In this document: positions 1-10,400 of the stretch, piece after piece
Layout of the letters: the number at the start of each line of letters is the position of its first letter
Numbering within the stretch: position 1 is the first letter of the stretch
Source of the DNA: Branchiostoma floridae
Taxonomy: Eukaryota; Chordata; Leptocardii; Amphioxiformes; Branchiostomatidae
Assembly: GCF_000003815.2 (NCBI RefSeq)
Contig: NC_049989.1
Location: 17,946,684 to 18,008,683, forward strand
DNA: 62,000 nucleotides
Direction: 5' to 3'
Made by a program: the position numbers and the translations under genes
Notes under the pieces: generated by a model
Database searches by the model: none
Told to the model about the DNA's origin: nothing
What the model saw: only the letters and a program-made list of their open reading frames with translations

Positions 1-2
1 AA

Positions 3-176
3 GGTGATGCTTCTCAGGGGACGGCATCCTCCATGAAGTTCCAAGGATATGTCTCTTCAGATCTATGTCGGGGAGCAAAAGCAATTAAGGAAGTGTTAGA
101 CTACAACGGCAGTCCACAGTGCACAGTCCACAGAGCAAGGATCATTGCAGACTGTGTGCGTGGACGGGCAGTGTAA
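3..176 (+). CDS. 3' end of an unrecognised upstream coding exon (partial)
   Basis: One frame is open from the left edge through 57 codons to a TAA at 174-176. The peptide is of mixed composition and not low-complexity (it contains AKAIKEVLDYNGSPQ and ends ARIIADCVRGRAV), and CpG use is higher than in the AT-rich DNA that follows. I do not recognise the family. I see no clear acceptor upstream, so the exon probably starts outside the window. It may instead be a chance open frame: 57 codons is only moderately unlikely by chance. Confidence 0.35.
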   Translation, partial: GDASQGTASSMKFQGYVSSDLCRGAKAIKEVLDYNGSPQCTVHRARIIADCVRGRAV

Positions 177-3100
177 TCTTACAGAATGTCATTCGACCCC
201 ATATTGAAGGGGCAATGCATTGCGACTGAATGGAGAATGGTGTCCCTGTATCTCACAGCATTGAGGTTGTCTTGTCTGGGAAGATACTAAACCTTGTTTT
301 TCCTGTGGCAGCCATACATACAGCACACCAAGCCCTATGTGCTGTTATGCTCTATCCGTGCGACAGTCAGTGTGGCATTCTCATTGCCGCATTCACACCT
401 CGATTCGGTTATCCAACAGCCAAAAGGGCACATATACTCTTACCAAATGTTAAAGATAAACTTGGAAGTTCTGTATACCAAAGAGTACGTGAAAAAAGGA
501 CAGATTGAATCCTTCACACCCACACCCATACCAGCAGGATGATGCAGAGTTGAACACAAAAATTGAAATTTGGGCACTTTTTTTTCGTGACCCACTGACG
601 TAAGTAGCCCTGGTGCTCGTTTCACGAATTTATAATTATAAGGAGTTTGGTACCATATGAAAGGAAATCACACACGCTTTCTATTGATATATAACACATT
701 AAAATTGATGCAGAAACAACGGAAATATGATCAGCCAAAGTTCATATTCCAAACTTTTTGTGCCGAGTTTATATGATTAGTTATTGACCAAACAATTCTA
801 ATGTGTATGATAGTTTTCAAGTGTTTATGACTTGGAACTGCAATTGTGAAATGTTGATATGATGATAGTCCTACTTACTGCTGTTCTGGCAAAATCCACC
901 AGGTGGCATCTTTGTAAAACAGACTGTATACACAGCCTTTGAATGCATGACTGTAGACATTGACACAGACTGCTTACTTGTGACAGTGGAGTCATTTTTT
1001 GTTCGCCATTGGTGCATTGACTTGAACTGTGTAAGTGGTGTTACTGTAGATTCTACAGATTCAAATAGATGTGGAAATAGCTTTTGCCTCCTTTGCAAAT
1101 TCTTGCCAGTGGTTGATCCTGTGTACTTGAGCAAACAAAGAACCAGTTGACCTTGTGGATGTATACCACGTGGAAAGTGTTCTTCTAAGCTGTTACCTAC
1201 AATATCTCACAACTGAATTTTCTAACATATTTAGAAATTTGTCCTATTAAGCCTTGTCCTGGTGGAATTTGTACCAACATACCCTCCCTTTGCTGATTGC
1301 TTCATTGAATAATTGAAAATTGACCCTTTCTGCTCTGCTTCTTCCGTTTTTTATGTGTTTTGCTGCAGTATGATGCATTATGGTCAGAAGTACCCCCAGC
1401 CCATATATGTACAGGACCTGAATGTATACATGTATGTGTGACTGTAAGCCTTAGAACATGGGTTAATCCTTCTATAACATTGAAAATTCCTTTTCTAGTT
1501 TTCTAGGAAGTGCTACAATAATAAGTGTAGACGTTAGGAAGTATGATACATTTAAAACCTTTGTGTTGATAGCCAATCAGATAGTACCTTTGGTACATAT
1601 GTATGATATATGTTTTATGGAGCTAATTGTTAATCTGAAATGACATGTACAAAATTTTGACTTAATGCTAGGAAATGTGGTTTGGTACTGGCAAAGTTAA
1701 ACAAATGTACGCCAAGTTAACAGGTGCCTATAGCTGTGAAGTGTAGGGCTGACGTCAGAGTTGCGTTGCGCGGTAGAGGGCAAAAAATGGGAAGACGATT
1801 TGGGTGTGACTTAAAATCCTTGAAAATCCTTCTTTTCCTTGAAAATTTTTGCCCAATCTGGAGACTTTTTGAGTTAGAAGAGACAGGTAGGGTCTAAGCT
1901 TTCCTGTTTGGGTCCAAATTTGTTCAGTTCAGCAGTTCAGCTGGTGTAAGGACAGGTTTTAGTTATAGGGTGCTACTGGTTGTATCAGGAGGGAAAATGG
2001 GTCAAAGGTGAGGTTTCTTTCATAGAGCGAGCTTTTCTCCGAGAATGAGCCAAACAACCCTCTGTTTTCTTTGAATGCTTATAAACTAGACCCAAGTGAC
2101 TTTCTGGTGGAGAAGAATTTTAAAGATTGAACTATGGGTTAGTACTTTTTTGAAGCCTTCATTCAGTGTATTTCAACATGCTTGTCAATGGGCAGCCCTA
2201 ACTTCGATGTCTGACCTGTATGCAATAATATCATGTATGAAGCCATAACTTTGAAAGTACCAAGCTTTAAAAAATGTGCAGTTAGTGCAGGTAAGGGCTC
2301 TTTTGAGTGTATTTTGCTGTGTCATCTTTAATTCAGTCTTGAATTTATGGATGCCATTTTTTTCTAAGAATACAGCATTGAAGAAATAGACAAAAATGTT
2401 AATAGATAAATGCTAATACATAGATGTAGAATTTGTATATTTTGTATTTCTGTTAAGTCTGTTCTGCATTTTACAGTTTTGTCTGGCCAAAGTGGGATTT
2501 ATTTCTTTTTTTTTTGTTTTGTTTTCCGTGTAAAGAATTTTGTCAAAGTCTGGTGTTATATACCTTAGCTTATCCTATGGTGGGAACAATACTTTGTTTT
2601 AGTTTGAATCCATATAATATTATAATCATTAGAATACATCATTGTACTCGCTACATGCTATGTGCATCATTAGAAGGTCAATTTCTTTAATTAAAAAGAG
2701 CGGACAAAACATCATTGTGGAAATTATCTATAAACATTTGCAAGCCTAAGAAGGGCTTGTAAATTTTCCACATATACATGTACATTTGTATATGTGTCTG
2801 CTTTCCTTATTGTGCATGTGGTTACCGTTTCCCCAATATTATTACGTAAACTTCCATAAGTTTCTAACTGCTTCTCAGTCAGTAATACATGACGAGTGTG
2901 TATGTTTTTTATTCCTTATTTTATTTCAGGGTATTTCTTCAAATAGTACAATTATTGTACTAAACGCTAGCGGTGCTTTGTATTGCAAGTTGATATGTAT
3001 TTGTACATATACAGTTGGTTATCTTATTGACATATATTGTAGCTTAATTTGTGATATGAGAGCTTAGTTAAGAAATATTTAGAAATTTGGCCAAATGTTT

Positions 3101-5570
3101 TGTAATGAGATTGTTAGAATGTAACGTTATGTCCATTGATTGCAAGCCAAACAAGTACATAGAATCTTTCAGTCATTTCTGTGATTGCTCAGATTTTGCC
3201 TTTCTAGCAAAGTCCAGCTCCTGTCATACATTCAACACCTTCCCATGACTTTTCTCCCGATCACTCCCCAACCAAGGTCTGCACTGGGTTGGGGATTGGA
3301 GTAGCCTGGAATCCATCTTATTCTAGCTCCAGTTCACTATTTTGATCACATCCAAGCAGAATATGCCTTTCCCAGCTTTGAACTGTCAAAATTCATAGTT
3401 GCTTACCAAGTCCCAACCATGAAATACCTTTTTCATGACTAGGTACAAACCAGGTCTGGAAAACGGTCGGGAAGGCATTGTTGGTGTGTGACAGGGGCTT
3501 TGCACGCAGAATCAAGCTACGTCAGTGTAGCAAAACCTGAAAATGTTTTCCCATCCTCTTGTTATCTAGCATGCTCTGTTACTCCTTGAGCTTTTGGTAA
3601 CATATTGTGCATCTAAAGCTTTTGTGTATAAATCATACTTGACAGTGGCATTGTACTGCATTTTGTTAGAGGGAAGTTTCTTACACTGAATGTCAAAGAA
3701 AAATAATATACTGCACTGCTGTATAATCATCTTTGCCTTTAAAGGTTAGGGGAACATTCCAGTGGCTAGGACAGCTAATAATTCAGTCCAGGAGACTTGA
3801 AAGAAAGCAATGTATAGAACAGATCCAGCAAAGCTACATGTAATATTTAGTCAACATAGCACCTTTTCATGACTTCCCACTGTGAACATGAATTACAGCA
3901 AGACTTGTACTTAGGGCTATTCCATTGAGGGGATAGAATTAAATTTAGTCCCTTCAATGTCCATGCACCATACAAAAGGTGTATCAAATTGTTCCTGGCC
4001 ATTTGGCTATTACCTGTTCATGAAAACAACACTTTTCCTCAACTCTTTAATGGAAAAAAACACTCTCTAATGGAACAGCCCACATGGTACCGGTGTAGAA
4101 TGTGTCTAATATTAGAATTACAATGTTTACAGCAGATTATTAAAAATGTTGAGGAAATGTTTCGATTACAGAGTGAGTCATCTTTTTTTACTGTTAGCAC
4201 ATTGACAGCTTGACTCAACTTCACTGAAACACTCAATGTAAAATGCAACCCTTTTAGTGTAGTGCCAACTTTAGGGTTGGACAAATTTTTACGGACTAGT
4301 GTATGATAATAGTGCGGGAGGACGAAAGGTAACTTAAAAAGGTAATCATGTTGATTTTCTTGTGTCAAACAATGAACGGACACAACTATATATATATATG
4401 ACAACACACATAATGGAAGTCCAGTTAGAATTATACTTTGTATCATCACAAAACCTTTCCAGTTGTCCTGTCTTTGAGAAGCAAAGATAAATGTGTTAAA
4501 TCTGTCAGAAACAACATTTATCTATCACAACAGAACAGGAAGAAAAGAAGGAATAGTCCATTCCTTCAGCATAATAAGCAAGTTATATAACCTCAACCGA
4601 AACTGCAGCTTTTCTAAAAGTATGTATGCCTTTTGAGCATTTAACAACAAAAGCAGCCACATAAGCTACCAAAAATACTGCAAACAGTTTGGAACTACAA
4701 GTTCGGCAAGATGACTACATTTAAGAGCTACATGTGGCAGAAAAAATTAGCTCTGTGTAAGTAAGAATTACTACTATAAATTGCAAGTATACATATTGCA
4801 TCTGTGAAATAGAACATACTCCTGGTCTTGTTGAGAGTACCTCTTGTATATCTACAAATGTATATGGCTTGGTATGCTCAAACGTAATAATCATGCCATG
4901 GTTAACAATTATATGATATTGAATATGCTAAGCAAAGATGGTAGGAAGCACTGAGTGACAACCGTTACAATCAGGCCTTACTTTAAGGTAGGTACGTACT
5001 TAAACAATAACTCTTGGGAATTCCTGAAAACTGCAAGACTGATATGTGGTCTGCTCGTCCCTACTGCAACTGCAAGAAAGGCAATAAGGCAGTTCCTTGT
5101 TCCAGTTATGCAGTGAAACACATGGTGAGAAATATGTCAAAGGTGAAAGCCCCTTACTTGTGAGTTGTGACCAATCTTGTCAAGACTGCTTGTCTCTGTT
5201 TTGCTGATGTTTCAGGGGCCTTCAACTTTGTTTGACACCTTACTCACAATGCATTTGGCTGTACATGTGCAATTGGAACCTTGAACACCCTTATATTCTG
5301 ATCAAAAACTACAACTTGTATATTGTAGTACAATAACAGCTTCATAACAAACAGGAAAACAGGTGTGGAAATTCTGTCACAGGTAGTTTTTATTGCTACC
5401 TGTTGCCTACTCCAGATAACCACATTTTCTAGGCTACTTTTTAAAGAGATCTGAAGGAAGCAGTCACAATAAAAGTCTGCACTGGTAAATATTTACTGCC
5501 TTTGACATCAGCATGAGCTTATATTGCATAAGTCCACATTGCAACTTTATTGTCGTTCAACAGCGTCCTG
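177..5570. other. Gene-poor stretch: possible long 3' UTR and intergenic DNA
   Basis: No open frame here resembles a known protein; the short ones are AT-rich and without domain features. There are short low-complexity tracts (a T run near 2504-2520 and a TA run near 4388-4400). A plus-strand AATAAA lies at 5468-5473. Minus-strand poly(A) signals (TTTATT on this strand) lie at 5388-5393 and 5546-5551 and could end the sesquipedalian-like transcript, whose stop codon is at 5571-5573. The first few kilobases may be 3' UTR of the gene ending at 176, but nothing in the sequence proves it. Confidence 0.5.
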
Positions 5571-6638
5571 TTATATCAATGAAACCTCATGTGCTTTTCT
5601 CCATCCTGCAATTGCTGACTGCACAGGAACACCAAAATCCTTGTGCATCTGTTCGAACGATCGAACTTTGGCGCCGGACGTGTCATAGAACAACGATGAC
5701 CCTGCCGCCCCTGCGGACCGCACGTTATGTCTTGCCACTCCTGGACTCGCTTTGGCTGCAGACTTAGCGAGACTTGTTGTAGCAGGGGCACTCTGGGTTA
5801 GGGATATGTTTTGTGGTACAGCCGTGTACCATGCCGAGGTGCCTGATGAACTTGAACGCGTGTCCGAGCTCTCAACCGAAGCGTTGTACCAAGTACTGGC
5901 CGCTTTGGCCGTATTTAAAGAAACGCTCCTGTTTCCGTTCTGTTGGAAGGATGAGGTGTCAAGTGGGGTGAAGAAGGTACTTGACCCTGATGGTTGCTGA
6001 TTGGTTGTTGGGGCTGGGGCCGGTTTTAGAGGAGGGGGAGGGCGGGCCGCCCTGTTTGGTGGAGGGGGAGGGGGTCTGTTAGGTCCGCGAGGTCGCGAGT
6101 TGACCCCCGTCTTTGGTGCGACACGCTTAGGATCAAACACGTCCCTGTCAAATGGGTTGACCCTAGCTTGTGGTGCCCATCCACCTACTGCACCGTTTAA
6201 CAAGTCCCCTTCCTCTCCCCTCGCCTCCCTGTCTTCGATTTCCTTCAGCTGCCTCTGCAGTTCCTGCACCTGCAGCCGTTTGTAGTCATAGTTCGCACAC
6301 TGCAGCGCCTTCATCCACGACTCCATGTCGTCGTGACTATCGGCCATCAAAACGTAAGTCCGAGTCCCCGGCCCTTGGAAAACTATCTCGAACACGTTGG
6401 GAGAGTCGGATTCTACTGCGTCGTTTGATAGTTCCACAGTGCATCCTTCCAGTACGATCACTCCCACGGGTTCCTTGTCGCCTTTTCTGTCGAAGTAGAA
6501 CAGCAGGTTGCCCTTCAGGAGAAAGTAGCGCCGCTGGAATCCTCTGTTGACCTCCCCCCTCTTATGGAGGTAGCCATCTTTGTCGATAGGAGAGGCACAT
6601 GTCGCGTACGCCGTGACGTTCTTTTCGTTCAGTTTCAT
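5571..6638 (-). CDS. PHETA: Sesquipedalian/PHETA-family PH-domain endosomal adaptor
   Basis: An uninterrupted 355-residue frame starts at the ATG at 6636-6638. A PH domain covers about residues 18-115: it opens DGYLHKRGEVNRGFQRRYFLL, has NLLFYFDRKG as strands 3-4, and ends with the helix SWMKALQCANYDYKRLQ. A short coiled-coil-like stretch (ELQRQLKEIEDREARGEE) follows, then a proline-rich linker near residues 190-215, a Ser/Thr/Asn-rich region, and a conserved tail with SFEQMHKDFG. In that tail F328 and H332 have the spacing of the F&H motif that binds the inositol 5-phosphatases OCRL and INPP5B. Vertebrate members (PHETA1/2) act in recycling-endosome and endosome-to-Golgi traffic. The vertebrate proteins are about 250 residues, so the linker here is expanded. 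The single-exon layout fits the family as I know it. The gene is head-to-head with PLBD2. Family certain; whether it is the single pre-duplication ancestor of PHETA1 and PHETA2 is inference. Confidence 0.93.
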   Translation of the reverse strand: MKLNEKNVTAYATCASPIDKDGYLHKRGEVNRGFQRRYFLLKGNLLFYFDRKGDKEPVGVIVLEGCTVELSNDAVESDSPNVFEIVFQGPGTRTYVLMADSHDDMESWMKALQCANYDYKRLQVQELQRQLKEIEDREARGEEGDLLNGAVGGWAPQARVNPFDRDVFDPKRVAPKTGVNSRPRGPNRPPPPPPNRAARPPPPLKPAPAPTTNQQPSGSSTFFTPLDTSSFQQNGNRSVSLNTAKAASTWYNASVESSDTRSSSSGTSAWYTAVPQNISLTQSAPATTSLAKSAAKASPGVARHNVRSAGAAGSSLFYDTSGAKVRSFEQMHKDFGVPVQSAIAGWRKAHEVSLI

Positions 6639-7249
6639 GACGAAGACGTTTTAAAAACACACATTGGGCAATCCAGCGAAGCCTATGGGTACTCACACTT
6701 TCATTTTCACCTTCAAAATGCCGAAGAAACGGACAAAAGAGGCCGTAGAACCTGTCGAATAGTCAGAAAACGGGCGTGAACAACTTTTTTGACTCACTGC
6801 AGCCCAGTGGAATGTCGGGAACGAGTTGAACAAAGTTGAAAGGTCGTGAAAGCAGAAAAGAAAACAGAAACTTTTCAAAAAGTTTTTGGTACGGAAACTT
6901 CGCGGCTCTGGTTTCGAAACCTTCAAGTGGACTGTGTCGTCAGCCTGACGGATTGCCTGCTAAAGAATTTCCGGGTAAAATGAAGAAGAGGAAGTAGAAA
7001 AGGTCACTTAGGGTCAAGCAATCACGCGCTTGTCACTGGAATATTTCATTCTTCAAAAGGGGTATGGTATATAAATTACACCCAAATGTTAGGAATATCA
7101 AACATTACAGCATTTTTAATAATGGCGTTGGAAATAAGTTAAGCTGCTGTGTATTCCTAAAAAGCACATGATACATTTTTCTTCCATTTACGGAAAAGTT
7201 ATCAAAAGATATCGGATCAAACCAATTCAATGTTCCCTCCTGTCAAATT
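6639..7249. promoter_or_regulatory. Divergent intergenic region between PHETA (-) and PLBD2 (+)
   Basis: The two start codons face away from each other about 610 bp apart, so both promoters and 5' UTRs must lie here unless upstream non-coding exons exist. I see no strong TATA box at a convincing distance from either ATG. The minus strand carries a donor-like GTGAGTAC near 6690-6697, but there is no plausible acceptor before the PHETA ATG, so I treat the PHETA 5' UTR as unspliced. The half nearer PHETA is CpG-containing and the PLBD2-proximal half is AT-rich. Confidence 0.5.
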
Positions 7250-7467
7250 ATGCAGAGGTCCAAGATGGCTGCTTGTCGTAACATATTTTGCGGAAGGATG
7301 CTCTCCTGTTTGTTGCTGTTTTCCTTCGTTTTCTCCGCCGTTTCAGACGGCAGCAAGCTCGCATCCGTTCGGTACGATGAAGCCGCCAAGACGTACCAAA
7401 TCACCGACAAGCTGGACCCCAGCGCCGCCGCCTGGGCCAACTTTACGGACAGAATATCTTCAACCGG
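7250..7467 (+). CDS. PLBD2: PLBD2 coding exon 1
   Basis: Holds the start codon (alternative ATG at 7265), the signal peptide and the first sequon NFT. The donor is ...ACCGG|GTTGGT and leaves two bases of a Gly codon. It is a weak donor, but the only one that keeps phase with exon 2. The downstream GTACCT at 7471 would break the frame. Confidence 0.85.
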
Positions 7468-10400
7468 GTTGGTACCTCCCCGTGACTGTCACAAGTTCAT
7501 TATTCAGCCGGAACTTGGAGTACACAGGAATATAGTACTGTCGTAGTTTTGTCCCTGTGTTTCCAAATTTCGTTCTACTTTGATAACAAGGAGTAAATAA
7601 ACTTATTGTATTAAACTCTGACGAGGGGTTAAGCTTATCTAAGGCTTTAAACCCCCGGGGAATCTACGTAACTAAAGGTATGCTCTGATTGGTTGCATAA
7701 TTTTTTTGGCTTCTAGATAGTTCCAAACAATAGTATACATGATTTCATTAGTGAAAATAAGTCGTATAACAGGAAAAACCTGACACTAAAGAAAAGTCTT
7801 GTAAGCTCTCTTAGTCTTACAGAAATCAGGACACATGCAGCAACAGAAATTCTAGGTAATGTGTGAAAGGTAAAGTCCCTGAAAACAAAAAATTGCATTT
7901 GCATGACAACATCCAGGCGGGTTTTAAAGTTTCTGGGTCATGTCCATGAGCACAGCATTTGGGTCAGCTGAAGAAGCCCAGGTGATTTGATCAAACTTCT
8001 GTGAAATGAGTTGGAGAACATTTTATTTATCATCTTCATCTTCTCGGCTGGACTTCATGAACAATGATCATCTAGGGGGTTGGTCCACGTCGGCCACATG
8101 CATGTTTATTTATCATAAATATGACCTATATACATATATGATGTTATATTTATTTTCTTGCACAGCTGGTCATTCCTGACCGTCACCACCAATGACAAGT
8201 ATGACGACAGTGTGCAGGCGTACGCGGCGGGTCTGGTGGAGGGTTACCTCACACGGGACCTCATGTACAACCTGTTGTTATAGTCTGTGTATATGATGTA
8301 ATATTATTACTGTTAACGTTAATTCTCTTCCACAGATGGTCATTCCTGACCGTGACCACCAATGAGAAGTACGATGACAGCGTACAGGCGTACGCGGCAG
8401 GCCTGGTGGAGGGTTACCTCACGCGGGACCTCATGTACAACCACTGGCTCAACACAGTGGGTGCAGCCTTCTGCAGCAGCAGGAGTGCATTCTGTAAGAA
8501 CCTGGAGAGTTTCCTGAAAACCAACCTGGCCTGGATGCAGGAACAGATACAGGCCAGTGGGGACACAGACGACTACTGGCACCAGGTGTGTGGAAGGCGG
8601 CATTGCTTGTTTGTTTGTTTGTTTGTTTGTTTCCCTTACGTACGTAGTTCAGTGGTTACAGGCCTGGATGCAGGAGCAGATACAGGCCAGTGGGGACACA
8701 GACGACTACTGGCACCAGGTGTGTGGGGGGAGGCTTTGTTTGTTTGTTTGTTGGACTTGAGTATAAAGACCAGTGGTTACTGGCCTGGATGAAGGATCAG
8801 ATAGAGGCCATTGTCTTCTCTGATACAACCAGTGGAAGATTAGCTCTTCAATGAACTAACAGGTTAACTGCCAACTGCTTTGTTATAACACACCAGTGTT
8901 GTGTAGAAGCTGTGTAAAATGAGTTTAAGGTGTGACTTTCCTCAAACCCTGGGTGCAGTGGAAAACCTGGTGGAATAGATCTGACATGCCATCAGAAGAA
9001 AGGCAGACTTGTACAGCATGCTAAATACATGTATTTGAATCTGTCTTGAACATACATTGAAACTAGTGTTCAGTTGTTGTGTGGCTGTTCTTCCAGGTTA
9101 AGCTGACTCTGCAGCAGTTGTCAGGTCTGGATGACGGGTACAACGATGATCCCAGGCAGCCTTCTCTGGACATCAATCCTTTTGGCTTCCTGTAAGTCCA
9201 TTCTACTACCAGTACAGCAGCTGTACATGCTTGGATAATTACCATAACAAATCTACAATATTGCTGGATGTTAACTTGTCCAGTTCCCAGCTTTGCATCA
9301 ACACTGCAGCAAAGGTAGAACTTTCAATACCCAATCATCCGAAAATAGTTTCATCAGGTTGATAGAATATAGGATGAAGGAGAATTCTTGTTCCACAACC
9401 AGTGGGTACTTACGTAGCTTATGTTTCAATGTCTCTCAGACACCTTCGTCAGAGCTTCTTACTGGAGTTCTGCTTCTCACCGCTATATGTAGCCGATGTA
9501 GGTGGCGCTTTTGCAGTGCGAAAACAGTCCCAAACATGGCTTAGCTTGTATCCTCCCTCGTCCCGGTTCATCACTGGGGTTGACTTTCTTATCCAGATCG
9601 CCTCCTTAATCCACCGTGTCCACCTGTTGTCTTCCCTGTCTATGACCTTGTTGAAACGTAAGCTATGTAAGTACCTACTGGTTGTGTAACAAGAATTCTC
9701 CTTCATCCAATACCCAATCATGTTCAAAGATCTCAACCAAAGGCTGAACAGATACAAGCATCTTTGGAGACACAGTAGAACTGTTAGCAGAACTTACATT
9801 GAATGTTATCTTTTTCCTAAGTTATGTGTGTAGTTCCCAATTACTGTATGTTGTTTGTTTCTGTATGTGTCCAGGGACTCATGAAAAGCAGACTGCAGCC
9901 TGAGTGATTTTTCCATGGTAAAATGAAATAAAATGTAAATGCATCTATCAATAGTTGTTTTCTCCATCCTCCACAGGATTTTCCAGATCGGTGGAGACAT
10001 GGAGGATTTGCAGGAGGCCCTGAAGGACAAAGACTCTCACCGCGTCCTCGGGTCCGGGTCCTGCTCTGCGCTCGTCAAGCTGTTGCCAGGCAACGCTGAC
10101 CTGCTGGTGGCACACGACACCTGGGACACCTTCCAGTCCATGCTGAGGATCATCAAGAAGTACCAGTTCCCCTTCAAATTGGGTGGTAAGAAAGGTTTCA
10201 AAAGAGACTTTGATGTACACATTCTTGTAAACTGTAGACAAGATGGTTTTGTGTGCCATTTGTGTGTCATTTGTGTGTGTGTCGCCAGCATAACTCAGGA
10301 AGTTGTGGATGGATCTTTATGATACAAGTATTTGGTATGTGACTCCAACAGTTACCCTTCTACATGGGTGGTAAGGAAGGTTTCTGATGAATGGATGAGT

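Noticed and set aside
6001-6550. Plus-strand open frames over the PHETA gene
   Set aside because: Antisense shadows of the proline-rich linker and PH domain coding sequence.
8557-8792. Alternative exon made of repeated WMQEQIQASGDTDDYWHQ
   Set aside because: The second copy lacks an acceptor directly before it, and reading through intron 2 from exon 2 meets TTTG-repeat sequence; treated as junction duplication.
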